Positions 8,052 through 17,305 of a stretch of DNA of 64,000 nt are shown one piece after another. The stretch is from Ureibacillus sinduriensis BLB-1 = JCM 15800 (GTDB lineage: Bacteria; Bacillota; Bacilli; Bacillales_A; Planococcaceae), in assembly GCF_000772955.1 (NCBI RefSeq), contig NZ_JPVO01000054.1:310001-374000 (forward strand). Direction: 5' to 3'. The notes below the pieces were generated by a model. The model made no database searches, was not told the origin of the DNA, and saw nothing but the letters and a program-made list of their open reading frames with translations. A program made the translations under genes and the position numbers. Within the stretch, counting starts at the first letter, position 1. Every line of letters starts with the position of its first letter.

Positions 8052-8780
8052 ATGTCGAACAGGATTCCTATTTTTGCACACCGCGGAGCTTCAGGCCATG
8101 CATTGGAAAATACATTTAGAGCATTTAAAAAAGCGAGGATTCTAGGTGCCGACGGGATTGAATTGGATGTTCAATGTACGAAGGATAACCAGTTAGTCGT
8201 ATTCCATGACTTGGATTTGTTTCGATTGACAGGCGTTAGGAAGAAGATTAACGATTGCACTTTGGATGAGGTGAAGAAATACCCATTAGGGAAGCACTTT
8301 TTAAGAAGATTCTCAAAAGAGCGAATCCCTGCATTGCAGGAAGTGGTGGAGTGGTCCAATCACTATAATATGCCGTTAAATATCGAACTGAAAGAATCCT
8401 TGCTTCATAATCATAAAGCCATCATCAGTTGTCTTCAGAAATTGGAATTACCTATGGGCAGCCATTTTTCTTCTTTTCATGACGAGTTAATGAGGTTGGT
8501 GAAAATGCAGCGGGTAGATTTTCAAACAGCATTGATTGTAACGAAAAAATTTAATTGGCAGGAATTATCGAAACAAACGCATATTGATGCACTTCATGCC
8601 CATAAAAGATATTATCAACCAGAGTATTTTAAGGCAAGCATCGATGCAGGCAAGGGATTGCGTTATTATGCCATAACGGGAAAGGAACCATATTTGGCTA
8701 ACCCAGATCCTTCTGTAATTGGCTGGATCACGGATTTCCCGGATAGTGTCGCAAAAGCGGCTAAAAAGAAAAAAATATAA
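8052..8780 (+). CDS. Glycerophosphodiester phosphodiesterase, YqiK-like
   Basis: 242 residues of a GDPD TIM barrel that hydrolyses glycerophosphodiesters to glycerol 3-phosphate and an alcohol. Signature residues are present: HRGASGHALENT (catalytic His near residue 9), ELDVQCTKD (metal-binding Glu and Asp), VFHD (second catalytic His) and NIELKE. No signal peptide, so it is likely cytoplasmic. B. subtilis has yqiK at the equivalent place near spo0A. The ATG follows the upstream stop with zero spacing, implying translational coupling to the FapA gene. Confidence 0.9.
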   Translation: MSNRIPIFAHRGASGHALENTFRAFKKARILGADGIELDVQCTKDNQLVVFHDLDLFRLTGVRKKINDCTLDEVKKYPLGKHFLRRFSKERIPALQEVVEWSNHYNMPLNIELKESLLHNHKAIISCLQKLELPMGSHFSSFHDELMRLVKMQRVDFQTALIVTKKFNWQELSKQTHIDALHAHKRYYQPEYFKASIDAGKGLRYYAITGKEPYLANPDPSVIGWITDFPDSVAKAAKKKKI

Positions 8781-8842
8781 AAACAGACGTTCAATTATAA
8801 GGAAACTGGTTATCCTAGTGTTGAACGTCTGTTTATTTTGTC
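8781..8842. terminator. Rho-independent terminator between convergent genes
   Basis: AAACAGACGTTCAA (8781-8794) pairs perfectly with TTGAACGTCTGTTT (8821-8834). A T-rich tail lies on the plus side and an A-rich flank on the other, so it could serve both convergent transcripts. Confidence 0.85.
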
Positions 8843-8866
8843 AAAATTTAGCAGGTTGTGAAAAAG

Positions 8867-9100
8867 TTAACCTTTAACTTTGGGAGGGATTTTTCCATTT
8901 TTTCGATCTCTATGGAGTAAAAATCCCGCGAAAAATCCAAGCCCAACGACTAAAAAAATGATGCCCAATATAAATTGCAGCCATAACCAAGGAATTGGTG
9001 CCACTAGTTTGCCGAATAATGTATCTCTCATAAATTTAATTCCCGCACCTGCCATCAACGCAGGAATTAACATAATGATAAACGCTAACATTCTTGCCAT
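8867..9100 (-). CDS. DUF2627 (YqzF-like) small membrane protein
   Basis: 77 residues with two predicted transmembrane helices (about 3-22 and 38-62) and a basic C-terminus (HRDRKNGKIPPKVKG). It matches DUF2627, a family found beside the bkd operon in Bacillus (YqzF). Function unknown. The ATG at 9100 has AAGGA a few bases upstream. It is convergent with the phosphodiesterase and divergent from bcd. Confidence 0.8.
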   Translation of the reverse strand: MARMLAFIIMLIPALMAGAGIKFMRDTLFGKLVAPIPWLWLQFILGIIFLVVGLGFFAGFLLHRDRKNGKIPPKVKG

Positions 9101-9316
9101 TTGTCCTTACACCTCTCTATAACTTTTATTTTACAATGGACAAACTGAAAGTCAAGGAACACTAGTTTTTTACATAGGATGGATACATTTCTGATAGTTC
9201 AAAAAATTCTCAATATAACAATTTTGCCATTTATTGTTGCCTATTTCCAGAATAAAAAGTATGTTTAGATTAGGAAAAAATTTTTTTCTGAAGCATTATT
9301 GTAATCTTAGAAGTTT

Positions 9317-9366
9317 TTGAACGAATTAAGCAAAAAATGTATTATTCGAGAAAGAAAACGCTTACT
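9317..9366 (+). promoter_or_regulatory. bcd promoter with CcpA cre-like operator
   Basis: The promoter is TTGAAC (9317-9322), 17 bases, TATTAT (9340-9345). AGAAAACGCTTACT at 9353-9366 matches the cre consensus TGWAARCGYTWNCW at 13 of 14 positions. It overlaps the expected transcription start, a position at which CcpA represses. This implies carbon catabolite repression of branched-chain amino-acid breakdown. No sigma-54 (-24/-12) promoter was found, unlike the B. subtilis bkd operon. Confidence 0.65.
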
Positions 9367-9382
9367 TATTGGAGGGAATGTT

Positions 9383-10477
9383 ATGGAAATCTTTAAATAT
9401 TTAGAAAAATACGATTATGAGCAAGTTGTTTTTTGCCAAGATAAAGCTTCTGGTTTGAAAGCCATAATTGCTATTCATGATACAACACTTGGCCCTGCAT
9501 TAGGTGGATGTAGAATGTGGACGTATGCGTCAGAGGAGCAAGCAATTGAAGATGCACTTCGTCTCGCTCGAGGAATGACATATAAAAATGCTGCGGCTGG
9601 TTTGAACCTTGGAGGCGGCAAAACTGTTATCATCGGGGATCCTTTCCAAGACAAAAATGAAGAAATGTTTCGTGCATTAGGTCGTTTCATTCAGGGACTA
9701 AATGGACGGTATATTACAGCTGAGGACGTTGGGACAACTGTATCTGACATGGATTTAATCCATGAGGAAACGGATTATGTGACTGGAATCTCGCCGACAT
9801 TCGGTTCATCCGGTAATCCATCCCCAATAACTGCTTATGGTGTGTACCTTGGCATGAAAGCTGCCGCTAAAGAAGCATTTGGCAGTGATAGCTTGCAAGG
9901 TCGAACAGTGGCTGTCCAAGGTCTTGGAAATGTGGCCTATACACTTTGTGAATATTTATATAATGAGGGTGCTAAATTAGTAGTTACCGACATCAATCAG
10001 AAAGCAATTGATAGAGTTGTCAATGACTTTAATGCCGTTGCTGTCGAACCGAATGAAATCTATAAACAAGAAGTTGATATTTTCTCTCCATGTGCTTTAG
10101 GGGCAATCATTAATGACGAGACAATTCCCCAGTTAAAAGCAAAAGTTATTGCAGGATCTGCAAATAACCAACTTAAAGATTCGAGACACGGCGACATCAT
10201 ACATGAAATGGGCATCGTTTATGCACCTGATTATGTCATTAATGCAGGTGGTGTTATCAATGTTGCCGATGAATTATATGGTTATAATAGAGAACGTGCA
10301 ATGAAACGTGTAGAAACAATTTACGATAGCATTGCGAAAATATTCGAAATTTCAAAACGCGACAATATCCCGACATATCTGGCGGCAAATCGCCTTGCAG
10401 AAGAACGAATTGAGCGTATGGCTAAATCTCGTTCACAATTTTTGAAAAATGAAAAGAATATATTAAACGGAAGATAA
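9383..10477 (+). CDS. bcd: Leucine (branched-chain amino acid) dehydrogenase
   Basis: 364 residues, the usual length. It catalyses NAD-dependent oxidative deamination of Leu, Ile and Val to the 2-oxo acids used by the dehydrogenase complex encoded downstream. [10 protein letters not shown] and [13 protein letters not shown] carry the substrate site and catalytic Lys. [20 protein letters not shown] is the Rossmann fold and [14 protein letters not shown] the C-terminal signature. The start is ATG 9383, after GGAGGG (9371-9376). An in-frame TTG further upstream at 9317 overlaps the promoter and is rejected. Confidence 0.95.
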   Translation: MEIFKYLEKYDYEQVVFCQDKASGLKAIIAIHDTTLGPALGGCRMWTYASEEQAIEDALRLARGMTYKNAAAGLNLGGGKTVIIGDPFQDKNEEMFRALGRFIQGLNGRYITAEDVGTTVSDMDLIHEETDYVTGISPTFGSSGNPSPITAYGVYLGMKAAAKEAFGSDSLQGRTVAVQGLGNVAYTLCEYLYNEGAKLVVTDINQKAIDRVVNDFNAVAVEPNEIYKQEVDIFSPCALGAIINDETIPQLKAKVIAGSANNQLKDSRHGDIIHEMGIVYAPDYVINAGGVINVADELYGYNRERAMKRVETIYDSIAKIFEISKRDNIPTYLAANRLAEERIERMAKSRSQFLKNEKNILNGR

Positions 10478-10552
10478 TTTTAATTGATAGGAAAGTCATC
10501 TTAGGGAAGTGAAGATTTTCTTTGCTTCCCAATTTGGGTAGGAGGGAATTAT

Positions 10553-11971
10553 TTGGCTCAGGAATATGATTTAGTCATTCTTGGTGGTGGAACAGGAGGC
10601 TATGTAGCTGCAATCAGAGCATCACAGCTAGGGCTGAAAACAGCAATTGTAGAAAAGGAGAAGTTGGGTGGTACTTGCCTTCACAAGGGGTGTATCCCAA
10701 GCAAAGCCTTGCTGCGCAGTGCAGAGGTCTATCGTCAAACAGCTAATGCTCAAGTCTATGGTGTGGAAGCTCCGGAAGTAGGGCTTAATTTCACGGCTGT
10801 TCAAAATAGAAAGACTGCCATCGTTGAGCAGCTTCATAATGGTGTGAAAGCATTGGTTAAAAAGGGGAAAATCGATGTTTATCATGGCACTGGCAGAATT
10901 TTGGGACCGTCGATCTTTTCTCCGATGCCTGGAACAATTTCAGTGGAAATGGAAGGGCAGGAAAACGAGATGCTGCTTCCGAAAAACGTACTTATCGCAA
11001 CAGGCTCGAAACCTAGAAATTTAATTGGGATAAATGTTGACGGACAAACAATATTATCATCGGATCATGCATTAGAGCTTGAAACACTGCCTGGTTCCAT
11101 CATAATTGTTGGCGGAGGGGTTATTGGCATTGAATGGGCTTCAATGCTGGCAGACTTTGGGGTGAAAGTTACGGTACTGGAGTATGGTGATCGAATATTA
11201 CCTACCGAAGATACAGAAGTATCAATTGAAATGGAGAAACACCTTGTAAAAAGAGGTGTGGAAATCATAAAAAATGCTGAATTAATGCCTGAATCTGTCG
11301 AATTGCAAGATGGAATCGAAATTTCTGCTAAAATAAATGGGCAGCAACATTCCTATTCCGCAGAGAAGCTTCTATTGGCAGTTGGGCGAGTTGGTAATAT
11401 CGATGGAATTGGTTTGGAAAATACAGATATTGAATATGATTCACATTTCATTAAAGTAAATGATGCTTACCAAACGAAAGAAAAGCATATCTACGCAATT
11501 GGCGATGTCATTGGCGGAATGCAGTTAGCTCATATCGCTTCTCACGAAGGAATAGCAGCTGTCGAACATATAGCTGGCGGCGAAAAGAAACCGATTGATT
11601 ATACAAATGTAGCGCGCTGTATTTACAGCTACCCGGAAGCAGCAAGTATTGGGCTGACTGAACAGCAAGCCAAAGATAATGGGTTCGACATCAAGGTAGG
11701 GAAGTTCCCATTCAAAGGTATAGGCAAGGCTTTAGTTTATGGGGATGCAGAAGGTTTTGTGAAAATCATCGCAGATAAAGAGACGAATGATCTATTAGGG
11801 GTTCATATGATAGGTCCGCACGTAACAGATCTAATTTCGGAAGCCGCATTAGGAAAGCTATTGGATGCAACAGCTTGGGAAATTGGTCAAACCATCCACC
11901 CTCATCCATCGCTGAGTGAGGTAATGGGGGAAGCAGCTCTAGCTGTCGAAGGAAAAGCGATACACTTTTAG
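10553..11971 (+). CDS. lpdV: Dihydrolipoamide dehydrogenase, E3 of the branched-chain 2-oxoacid complex
   Basis: 472 residues. It re-oxidises the dihydrolipoyl groups of E2 with FAD and NAD. N-terminal FAD motif GGGTGGYVAAIRA, redox disulfide GGTCLHKGCIPSK, NAD motif VGGGVIGIEWASM, second FAD contact YAIGDV, and active-site His-Glu in HPHPSLSE near the C-terminus. The TTG start at 10553 is placed six bases after GGAGGG (10541-10546). It lies 75 bases after bcd; butyrate kinase, which separates these genes in B. subtilis, is absent. Confidence 0.95.
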   Translation: MAQEYDLVILGGGTGGYVAAIRASQLGLKTAIVEKEKLGGTCLHKGCIPSKALLRSAEVYRQTANAQVYGVEAPEVGLNFTAVQNRKTAIVEQLHNGVKALVKKGKIDVYHGTGRILGPSIFSPMPGTISVEMEGQENEMLLPKNVLIATGSKPRNLIGINVDGQTILSSDHALELETLPGSIIIVGGGVIGIEWASMLADFGVKVTVLEYGDRILPTEDTEVSIEMEKHLVKRGVEIIKNAELMPESVELQDGIEISAKINGQQHSYSAEKLLLAVGRVGNIDGIGLENTDIEYDSHFIKVNDAYQTKEKHIYAIGDVIGGMQLAHIASHEGIAAVEHIAGGEKKPIDYTNVARCIYSYPEAASIGLTEQQAKDNGFDIKVGKFPFKGIGKALVYGDAEGFVKIIADKETNDLLGVHMIGPHVTDLISEAALGKLLDATAWEIGQTIHPHPSLSEVMGEAALAVEGKAIHF

Positions 11972-12076
11972 AGATAGATTAATAGATGTTTGAGCATGGA
12001 AGGTCATTGATGCCAACTATATGAGGTTTTATGGTATTTAAGAAGCCCTCCATTTTAACGAAAGGGGATGTTTTAT

Positions 12077-13087
12077 ATGGTAGAAGCAAAAATCCAGCAT
12101 CAGCAATTAGGACTGTCGGATGAAGTTGTTCTTCAAATGTATGAAACGATGCTAATGGCTAGAAGACTTGATGAGAGAATGTGGTTGCTGAACCGTGCAG
12201 GTAAAATTCCATTTGTTATCTCATGTCAAGGTCAAGAAGCTGCACAAGTGGGAGCAGCCTTTGCACTAGATCACACAAAAGATTATATTGCTCCTTATTA
12301 CCGTGATATGGGAGTGGTGCTGCATTTTGGAATGACTGCCAAGGATTTGATGCTTTCTGCGTTTGCAAAGGCTGAGGATCCCAATTCAGGTGGTCGTCAG
12401 ATGCCAGGTCACTTTGGGCAGAAAGTAAATCGTATTATAACAGGCTCATCGCCTGTAGCAACACAAATACCGCATGCGGTCGGAGTGGCGCTCGCAGGTA
12501 AGATGAGAAAACAGGACTACTTGGCTTTTGTTACGCTTGGGGAAGGCTCTACAAACCAAGGGGATTTTCATGAAGGCGCAAACTTTGCAGGTGTCCATAA
12601 ATTGCCAGTCATCATCATGGTTGAAAACAATCAATACGCAATTTCGGTTCCAATCGAAAAGCAATTGGGCTGTGCAAAAGTTTCTGATCGAGCAATCGGT
12701 TACGGGATGCCGGGTGTTACGGTGGATGGAAAGAACCCGTTGGAAGTCTACAGAGTAGTGAAAGAGGCTGCCGACCGTGCAAGACGCGGGGAGGGTCCAA
12801 GTTTGATCGAAACGGTCACTTATCGTTTGACGGCGCATTCATCAGACGACGATGATCGCCAATATCGTACGGCAGAGGATATTGCAGAAGGTCGTGCCAA
12901 TGATCCAATTAAACTATTCGAAAACTATCTAATCGAGTCGAAGGTGGCAACAGAAAACGATCTTGCACAACTCAATGAGAAAGTGATGGCCATCGTCAAT
13001 GAAGCTACCAACTATGCGGAGAATGCTCCGTATGCATCTCCAGAGCATGCACTGAAATATGTGTACGAGGAAGGAGAAGAGAGCTAA
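12077..13087 (+). CDS. bkdAA: Branched-chain 2-oxoacid dehydrogenase E1 alpha
   Basis: 336 residues. Thiamine-pyrophosphate subunit that, with BkdAB, decarboxylates branched-chain oxo acids onto the lipoyl group of BkdB. Conserved blocks are ARRLDERMW, GKIPFVISCQGQEAAQVGA, the TPP motif GEGSTNQGDFHEG...VENN, and the phosphorylation-loop-like YRLTAHSSDDDD. The ATG at 12077 suits the ribosome site GGGGA (12064-12068); an ATG at 12068 overlaps that site. The stop overlaps the start of bkdAB (TAATG). Confidence 0.95.
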   Translation: MVEAKIQHQQLGLSDEVVLQMYETMLMARRLDERMWLLNRAGKIPFVISCQGQEAAQVGAAFALDHTKDYIAPYYRDMGVVLHFGMTAKDLMLSAFAKAEDPNSGGRQMPGHFGQKVNRIITGSSPVATQIPHAVGVALAGKMRKQDYLAFVTLGEGSTNQGDFHEGANFAGVHKLPVIIMVENNQYAISVPIEKQLGCAKVSDRAIGYGMPGVTVDGKNPLEVYRVVKEAADRARRGEGPSLIETVTYRLTAHSSDDDDRQYRTAEDIAEGRANDPIKLFENYLIESKVATENDLAQLNEKVMAIVNEATNYAENAPYASPEHALKYVYEEGEES

Positions 13088-14070
13088 TGGCAGTGATTTC
13101 ATATATTGAAGCGATTCAACAAGCAATGAAGGAAGAAATGGAAAGAGACGAAAATGTCTTTATTTTGGGGGAAGATGTTGGCCTTAAAGGCGGCGTATTT
13201 AAAGCAACTAACGGTTTATATGATCAATTCGGAGAATACCGGGTACTTGATACACCTCTAGCCGAGAGTGCAATTGCCGGGGTTGCAATTGGTGCAGCGA
13301 TGGTAGGTATGCGCCCTATTGCTGAAATGCAATTTGCGGACTTCATCATGCCTGCAGTGAATCAAATTGTCTCGGAAGCAGCAAAAATACGCTATCGTAC
13401 AAACAATGATTGGAACTGTCCGATTGTTATCCGCGCACCTTTTGGTGGAGGAATACACGGGGCGCTTTATCATTCCCAATCGGTGGAAGCATTATTTGCC
13501 GGAACACCAGGCTTGAAAATTGTTATCCCTTCATCTCCTTATGATGCAAAAGGCTTGTTAAAGGCTGCTATTCGGGATGAAGATCCGGTTTTATTTTTTG
13601 AGCATAAACGTGCTTATCGTTTATTAAAAGGGGAAGTACCTGCAGATGACTATGTGATGCCTATAGGTAAAGCCGAAGTGAAACGCGAGGGCGATGATAT
13701 TACAGTCATCACTTATGGACTTGCCGTGAACTTTGCCATCCAAGCAGCAGAGCGACTTGCGGATGATGGTATCGAAGCGCATATTCTGGATTTACGGACG
13801 GTTTATCCACTGGACAAAGAGGCAATTATTGAAGCCGCTAGCAAGACCGGGAAAGTACTATTAGTTACGGAAGATAATAAAGAAGGCAGCATTATGAGTG
13901 AAGTAGCAGCCATCATAGCAGAACACTGCTTATTTGATCTAGATGCACCTATTCAGCGCCTGGCTGGGCCAGATGTTCCAGCTATGCCATATGCACCAAC
14001 AATGGAAAAATATTTCATGATTAATCCTGAAAAAATAGAACAAGCAATGCGAAGCTTGGCTGCGTTCTAA
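13087..14070 (+). CDS. bkdAB: Branched-chain 2-oxoacid dehydrogenase E1 beta
   Basis: 327 residues, transketolase-like beta subunit of E1. Recognisable blocks are NVFILGEDVGLKGGVFKAT, DTPLAESAIAGVAIGAAM, RAPFGGGIHGALYHSQS and the C-terminal transketolase domain LLVTEDNKEGSIMSEVA. The ATG overlaps the bkdAA stop by one base and an AAGGAGAAG sequence lies just upstream, so the two subunits are translationally coupled, as expected for a stoichiometric heterotetramer. Confidence 0.96.
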   Translation: MAVISYIEAIQQAMKEEMERDENVFILGEDVGLKGGVFKATNGLYDQFGEYRVLDTPLAESAIAGVAIGAAMVGMRPIAEMQFADFIMPAVNQIVSEAAKIRYRTNNDWNCPIVIRAPFGGGIHGALYHSQSVEALFAGTPGLKIVIPSSPYDAKGLLKAAIRDEDPVLFFEHKRAYRLLKGEVPADDYVMPIGKAEVKREGDDITVITYGLAVNFAIQAAERLADDGIEAHILDLRTVYPLDKEAIIEAASKTGKVLLVTEDNKEGSIMSEVAAIIAEHCLFDLDAPIQRLAGPDVPAMPYAPTMEKYFMINPEKIEQAMRSLAAF

Positions 14071-14084
14071 AAGGGGGATACTAG

Positions 14085-15395
14085 ATGTCTATTGAGAATA
14101 TTTTAATGCCGCAGCTTGGAGAAAGTGTAACCGAGGGGACAATTGAAAAATGGTTAGTCAAGCCCGGTGACAAGGTCAATAAATACGATCCGATTGCAGA
14201 AGTAGTGACAGATAAAGTCAATGCAGAAATTCCTTCTTCCTTTACAGGGACGATAAAAGAACTCATAGCAACCGAGGGTGAAGCGTTACAGGTCGGTACA
14301 ATTATTTGTTCCATCGAAACAGCAAATGAAGGGACTGGGGATTCACCAACTGTCCAGCTACAAAATTCAAATGCCGTACAGACGGATTCATCCGTCAGCA
14401 AGCAGGAGAAAAAAGAAGTGGCCCAACCGGATAAGAAAGTGCCGAATTCGGCTTCCAAAAAGCGATATTCACCAGCTGTATTACGATTGGCCGAGGAGTA
14501 TAATATCGACTTGCAACTAGTGGAGGGTACTGGATTGGAAGGGCGAATCACTAGAAAAGACCTCCAAAAGCTGATAGATAATGGCCAAATACCGAAACCT
14601 GAGCCCTTGACAAATGAAGCTCCTATTCAGCAAGTTGAAGTACAACAAACAGCAGTTGGAAGCAAAAACGTGCCCGTATTTGAAAGTGCTGCCAATGATA
14701 TTGAAATTCCTGTCTCATCAGTACGCAGAGCCATTGCCAAAAATATGGTTCGGACTGCACAAGAGGTGCCGCATGCCTGGATGATGATGGAAGTGGATGT
14801 AACGAATCTTGTATCCTACAGGGATGCAATTAAAAATGAATTCAAATCAAAAGAGGGATTCAACTTAACGTATTTCGCATTCTTCATCAAAGCGATTGCA
14901 AGAGCGTTAAAAGAGTTCCCGATGATGAATTCAGTCTGGGCTGATGATAAAATTATTCAAAAAAAGGATATTCATATTTCAATCGCAGTAGCGACGGAAG
15001 ATGCATTATTCGTACCTGTCATTAAACATGCAGATGAGAAATCCATCAAGGGCATTGCAAAAGAAATCCATGAACTTTCAATCCTTGTCCGAAATGGCAA
15101 ACTTCGTCAAGAGCATATCCAGGGTGGTACTTTTACTGTAAATAATACAGGTTCATTTGGATCTGTCCAGTCAATGGGAATCATCAATTATCCACAAGCA
15201 GCAATTATACAAGTGGAGTCTATTGTAAAAAGACCAGTTATTATGGAAGGCGGTATGTTTGCTGCAAGAGATATGGTAAATTTATGTTTATCTCTCGACC
15301 ATAGAATTTTAGATGGACTCATTTGCGGGAAATTTCTGAATAGAGTGAAAGATATTCTCGAAAATGTTAATAAAGACACGATGTCTGTGTATTAA
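14085..15395 (+). CDS. bkdB: Branched-chain 2-oxoacid dehydrogenase E2 (lipoamide acyltransferase)
   Basis: 436 residues. It transfers the branched acyl group to CoA, giving isobutyryl-, isovaleryl- and 2-methylbutyryl-CoA, the fatty acid primers. The lipoyl domain (1-78) has the lipoylated Lys in VTDKVNAE. A flexible linker, the E1/E3-binding domain (RYSPAVLRLAEEYNID, about 125-165) and a catalytic domain with LDHRILDG near residue 408 follow. It begins 14 bases after bkdAB and ends the bkd transcript. Confidence 0.95.
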   Translation: MSIENILMPQLGESVTEGTIEKWLVKPGDKVNKYDPIAEVVTDKVNAEIPSSFTGTIKELIATEGEALQVGTIICSIETANEGTGDSPTVQLQNSNAVQTDSSVSKQEKKEVAQPDKKVPNSASKKRYSPAVLRLAEEYNIDLQLVEGTGLEGRITRKDLQKLIDNGQIPKPEPLTNEAPIQQVEVQQTAVGSKNVPVFESAANDIEIPVSSVRRAIAKNMVRTAQEVPHAWMMMEVDVTNLVSYRDAIKNEFKSKEGFNLTYFAFFIKAIARALKEFPMMNSVWADDKIIQKKDIHISIAVATEDALFVPVIKHADEKSIKGIAKEIHELSILVRNGKLRQEHIQGGTFTVNNTGSFGSVQSMGIINYPQAAIIQVESIVKRPVIMEGGMFAARDMVNLCLSLDHRILDGLICGKFLNRVKDILENVNKDTMSVY

Positions 15396-15400
15396 AACCA

Positions 15401-15440
15401 AAAGAAGCCTTGTCAATTAAGGCTTCTTTTTACTTTTTTA
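15401..15440 (+). terminator. Terminator of the bkd operon
   Basis: AAAGAAGCCTT (15401-15411) pairs with AAGGCTTCTTT (15419-15429), followed by T-rich sequence. It separates the bkd genes from the mutase genes, which have their own 170-base leader. No cobalamin riboswitch was recognised in that leader. Confidence 0.85.
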
Positions 15441-15610
15441 CTTTTATGGAGTGCTTTTCTAATGTAGAATTAAATTATAAAATAATAATAATTTGGTAGA
15501 GATTCCTTATGCTCTGCTAATTATTAGTCAAGTTGCGGGCATTAATGGGAGAGGCCTGCAGCTCATTAAAACGGGACCATAGTTAAAGGGGGAAGCTTTT
15601 TAGCGAGAAT

Positions 15611-17305
15611 ATGTCAATTCAAATGAAAAATATTCAATTTCCATCAGCTAGTTACGATGAATGGAAAGAACAGGCAGTAAAAGCATTAAAGGGGAAACCG
15701 TTTGAGTCTCTATTCACTAAAACAATTGAAGGAGTAACACTGGAACCGCTATATACGGAAGAAATGTTAGCTGATAAACTAGGAGATTATTTAGAAAAGC
15801 AAATCTCAACTATCAGGTCATTAAAAGATTCAGATGGCTTTAAAGTTGCGCAACAGGTTTATGGCGAGAATGCATCACAATTCTTCACTCTATTGCAAGA
15901 GAGTATTGAAAGAGGGAATGATTGCATAACAATCGATAGCCGTGTTCCGTTTCATTGGGATGAGGACAACTTATCGCGATTAGCAAACTGCTTAAAAGAA
16001 AATAGCTTCAAAATATATATAGAAAATGAAAATGATCCTATTTTAGGTGTCTTCGATAAAATAAACGAACCATCCGTCAAGGGGTTTATTGTTTCGAGTG
16101 AACCTACTGATTTGGATACGTTCAACAATGTAAGGACCATTGCAATCAATACGGTTCCATATCATCATGAAGGGGCAACTGCAATAGAAGAGTTGGCGAT
16201 ATCCCTTGCCTTGGCGTCCAAATATGCTGAGCAAGCGGGTGGGTTTGAACACGTCATCTCCAAGGCTTTTGTCAACTTTGCAATAGATACACAGTTCTTC
16301 TCGGAGATTGCAAAATTACGTGCTTTCAAAGTTTTGTGGAAAGCGTTTTCAAAAGCTTTCAATGTAGATCGGCTTGCTGCTGTTCCTATACTGGCAGAAA
16401 CGTCTTTGAGAAGCTATACAAAAGCAGATCCTTATGTAAATCTTTTACGTGCAGGAAACGAAGCATTTGCCGGTTTGATTGGTGGTGCGGATTACTTCAC
16501 TGTGCATCCCCATGATTGTTTGACGAAACCAACAGGGAAGTCGATTCGTATCGCACGCAATGTTTCGTTGGTTTTGAAAGAAGAGTCATATGTTGAAAAT
16601 GTTTTAGATGCATCGGGCGGTTCATACTTTATAGAAACTTTAACCGCTGAATATGTAGAAAAAGCATGGGAGCTTTTTTTAGATATCGAGAAGGCTGGGG
16701 GTATTGATGCATATAGCCAATCAGGTAAGCTGCAAACTAAATTGGACAATTTATTCCAAAGCAGACTAAAGGCTGTAGAGACGAGGAAACACTCGTTGAT
16801 TGGAACAAATATTTATGCTAATCCTGCAGATGATGTACTAGCTGAAACGAATCCTCAATTTGCCCAAATCAAGCGATTGGCTATCACTTTTGAACAATTG
16901 CGAGTGAACTATAAAAAAACCGAGCCGAAAATTGCTATTTTAACTTATGGAAAGTTAAAAGACTTCAAACCACGCGCTGATTTTGTAGAAGGATTTCTTG
17001 CTACTGTCGGGGTGGTTCCGGAAAAATCAGGCGAAATTACTAGTCTTGATGCTGCCAAGGAATGGTTAGAAAGGGCTGATTATGGCTATGTAATCATTGC
17101 AGCAAAAGATGAGGATGCAAAATTACTTGTGCCCTCGCTCTTAGAACATAAGCCTGAAAATTTATTGGTGGATGTTGCAGGCAAATTTAAAGACGAACGA
17201 GAGATATGGCTAAGCAACGGTCTAAATGGCTTTATATTTGCTGGTCAAAATATTGTTGAAAAGCTGACAGAGGTCCATGAAAGCTTGAAGGGGGTACAGC
17301 AATGA
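15611..17305 (+). CDS. mutA: Methylmalonyl-CoA mutase small (non-catalytic) subunit
   Basis: 564 residues, homologous to the catalytic chain but degenerate. The barrel part contains [53 protein letters not shown] and [10 protein letters not shown]. The C-terminal flavodoxin-like domain lacks the DxHxxG cobalamin-ligand motif, as expected for the small subunit. It pairs with MutB to isomerise methylmalonyl-CoA and succinyl-CoA. The stop overlaps the mutB start (ATGA). The best Shine-Dalgarno (AAAGGGGGAAG) is rather far, about 15 bases, from ATG 15611. Confidence 0.93.
   Translation: MSIQMKNIQFPSASYDEWKEQAVKALKGKPFESLFTKTIEGVTLEPLYTEEMLADKLGDYLEKQISTIRSLKDSDGFKVAQQVYGENASQFFTLLQESIERGNDCITIDSRVPFHWDEDNLSRLANCLKENSFKIYIENENDPILGVFDKINEPSVKGFIVSSEPTDLDTFNNVRTIAINTVPYHHEGATAIEELAISLALASKYAEQAGGFEHVISKAFVNFAIDTQFFSEIAKLRAFKVLWKAFSKAFNVDRLAAVPILAETSLRSYTKADPYVNLLRAGNEAFAGLIGGADYFTVHPHDCLTKPTGKSIRIARNVSLVLKEESYVENVLDASGGSYFIETLTAEYVEKAWELFLDIEKAGGIDAYSQSGKLQTKLDNLFQSRLKAVETRKHSLIGTNIYANPADDVLAETNPQFAQIKRLAITFEQLRVNYKKTEPKIAILTYGKLKDFKPRADFVEGFLATVGVVPEKSGEITSLDAAKEWLERADYGYVIIAAKDEDAKLLVPSLLEHKPENLLVDVAGKFKDEREIWLSNGLNGFIFAGQNIVEKLTEVHESLKGVQQ

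Noticed and set aside
9101-9382. Sigma-54 (-24/-12) promoter for the bkd operon
   Set aside because: No TGGCAC-N5-TTGCW match on the plus strand; a sigma-A promoter is present instead.
15441-15610. Cobalamin riboswitch before mutA
   Set aside because: The B12-box (GCCACTG) and other conserved blocks were not seen.
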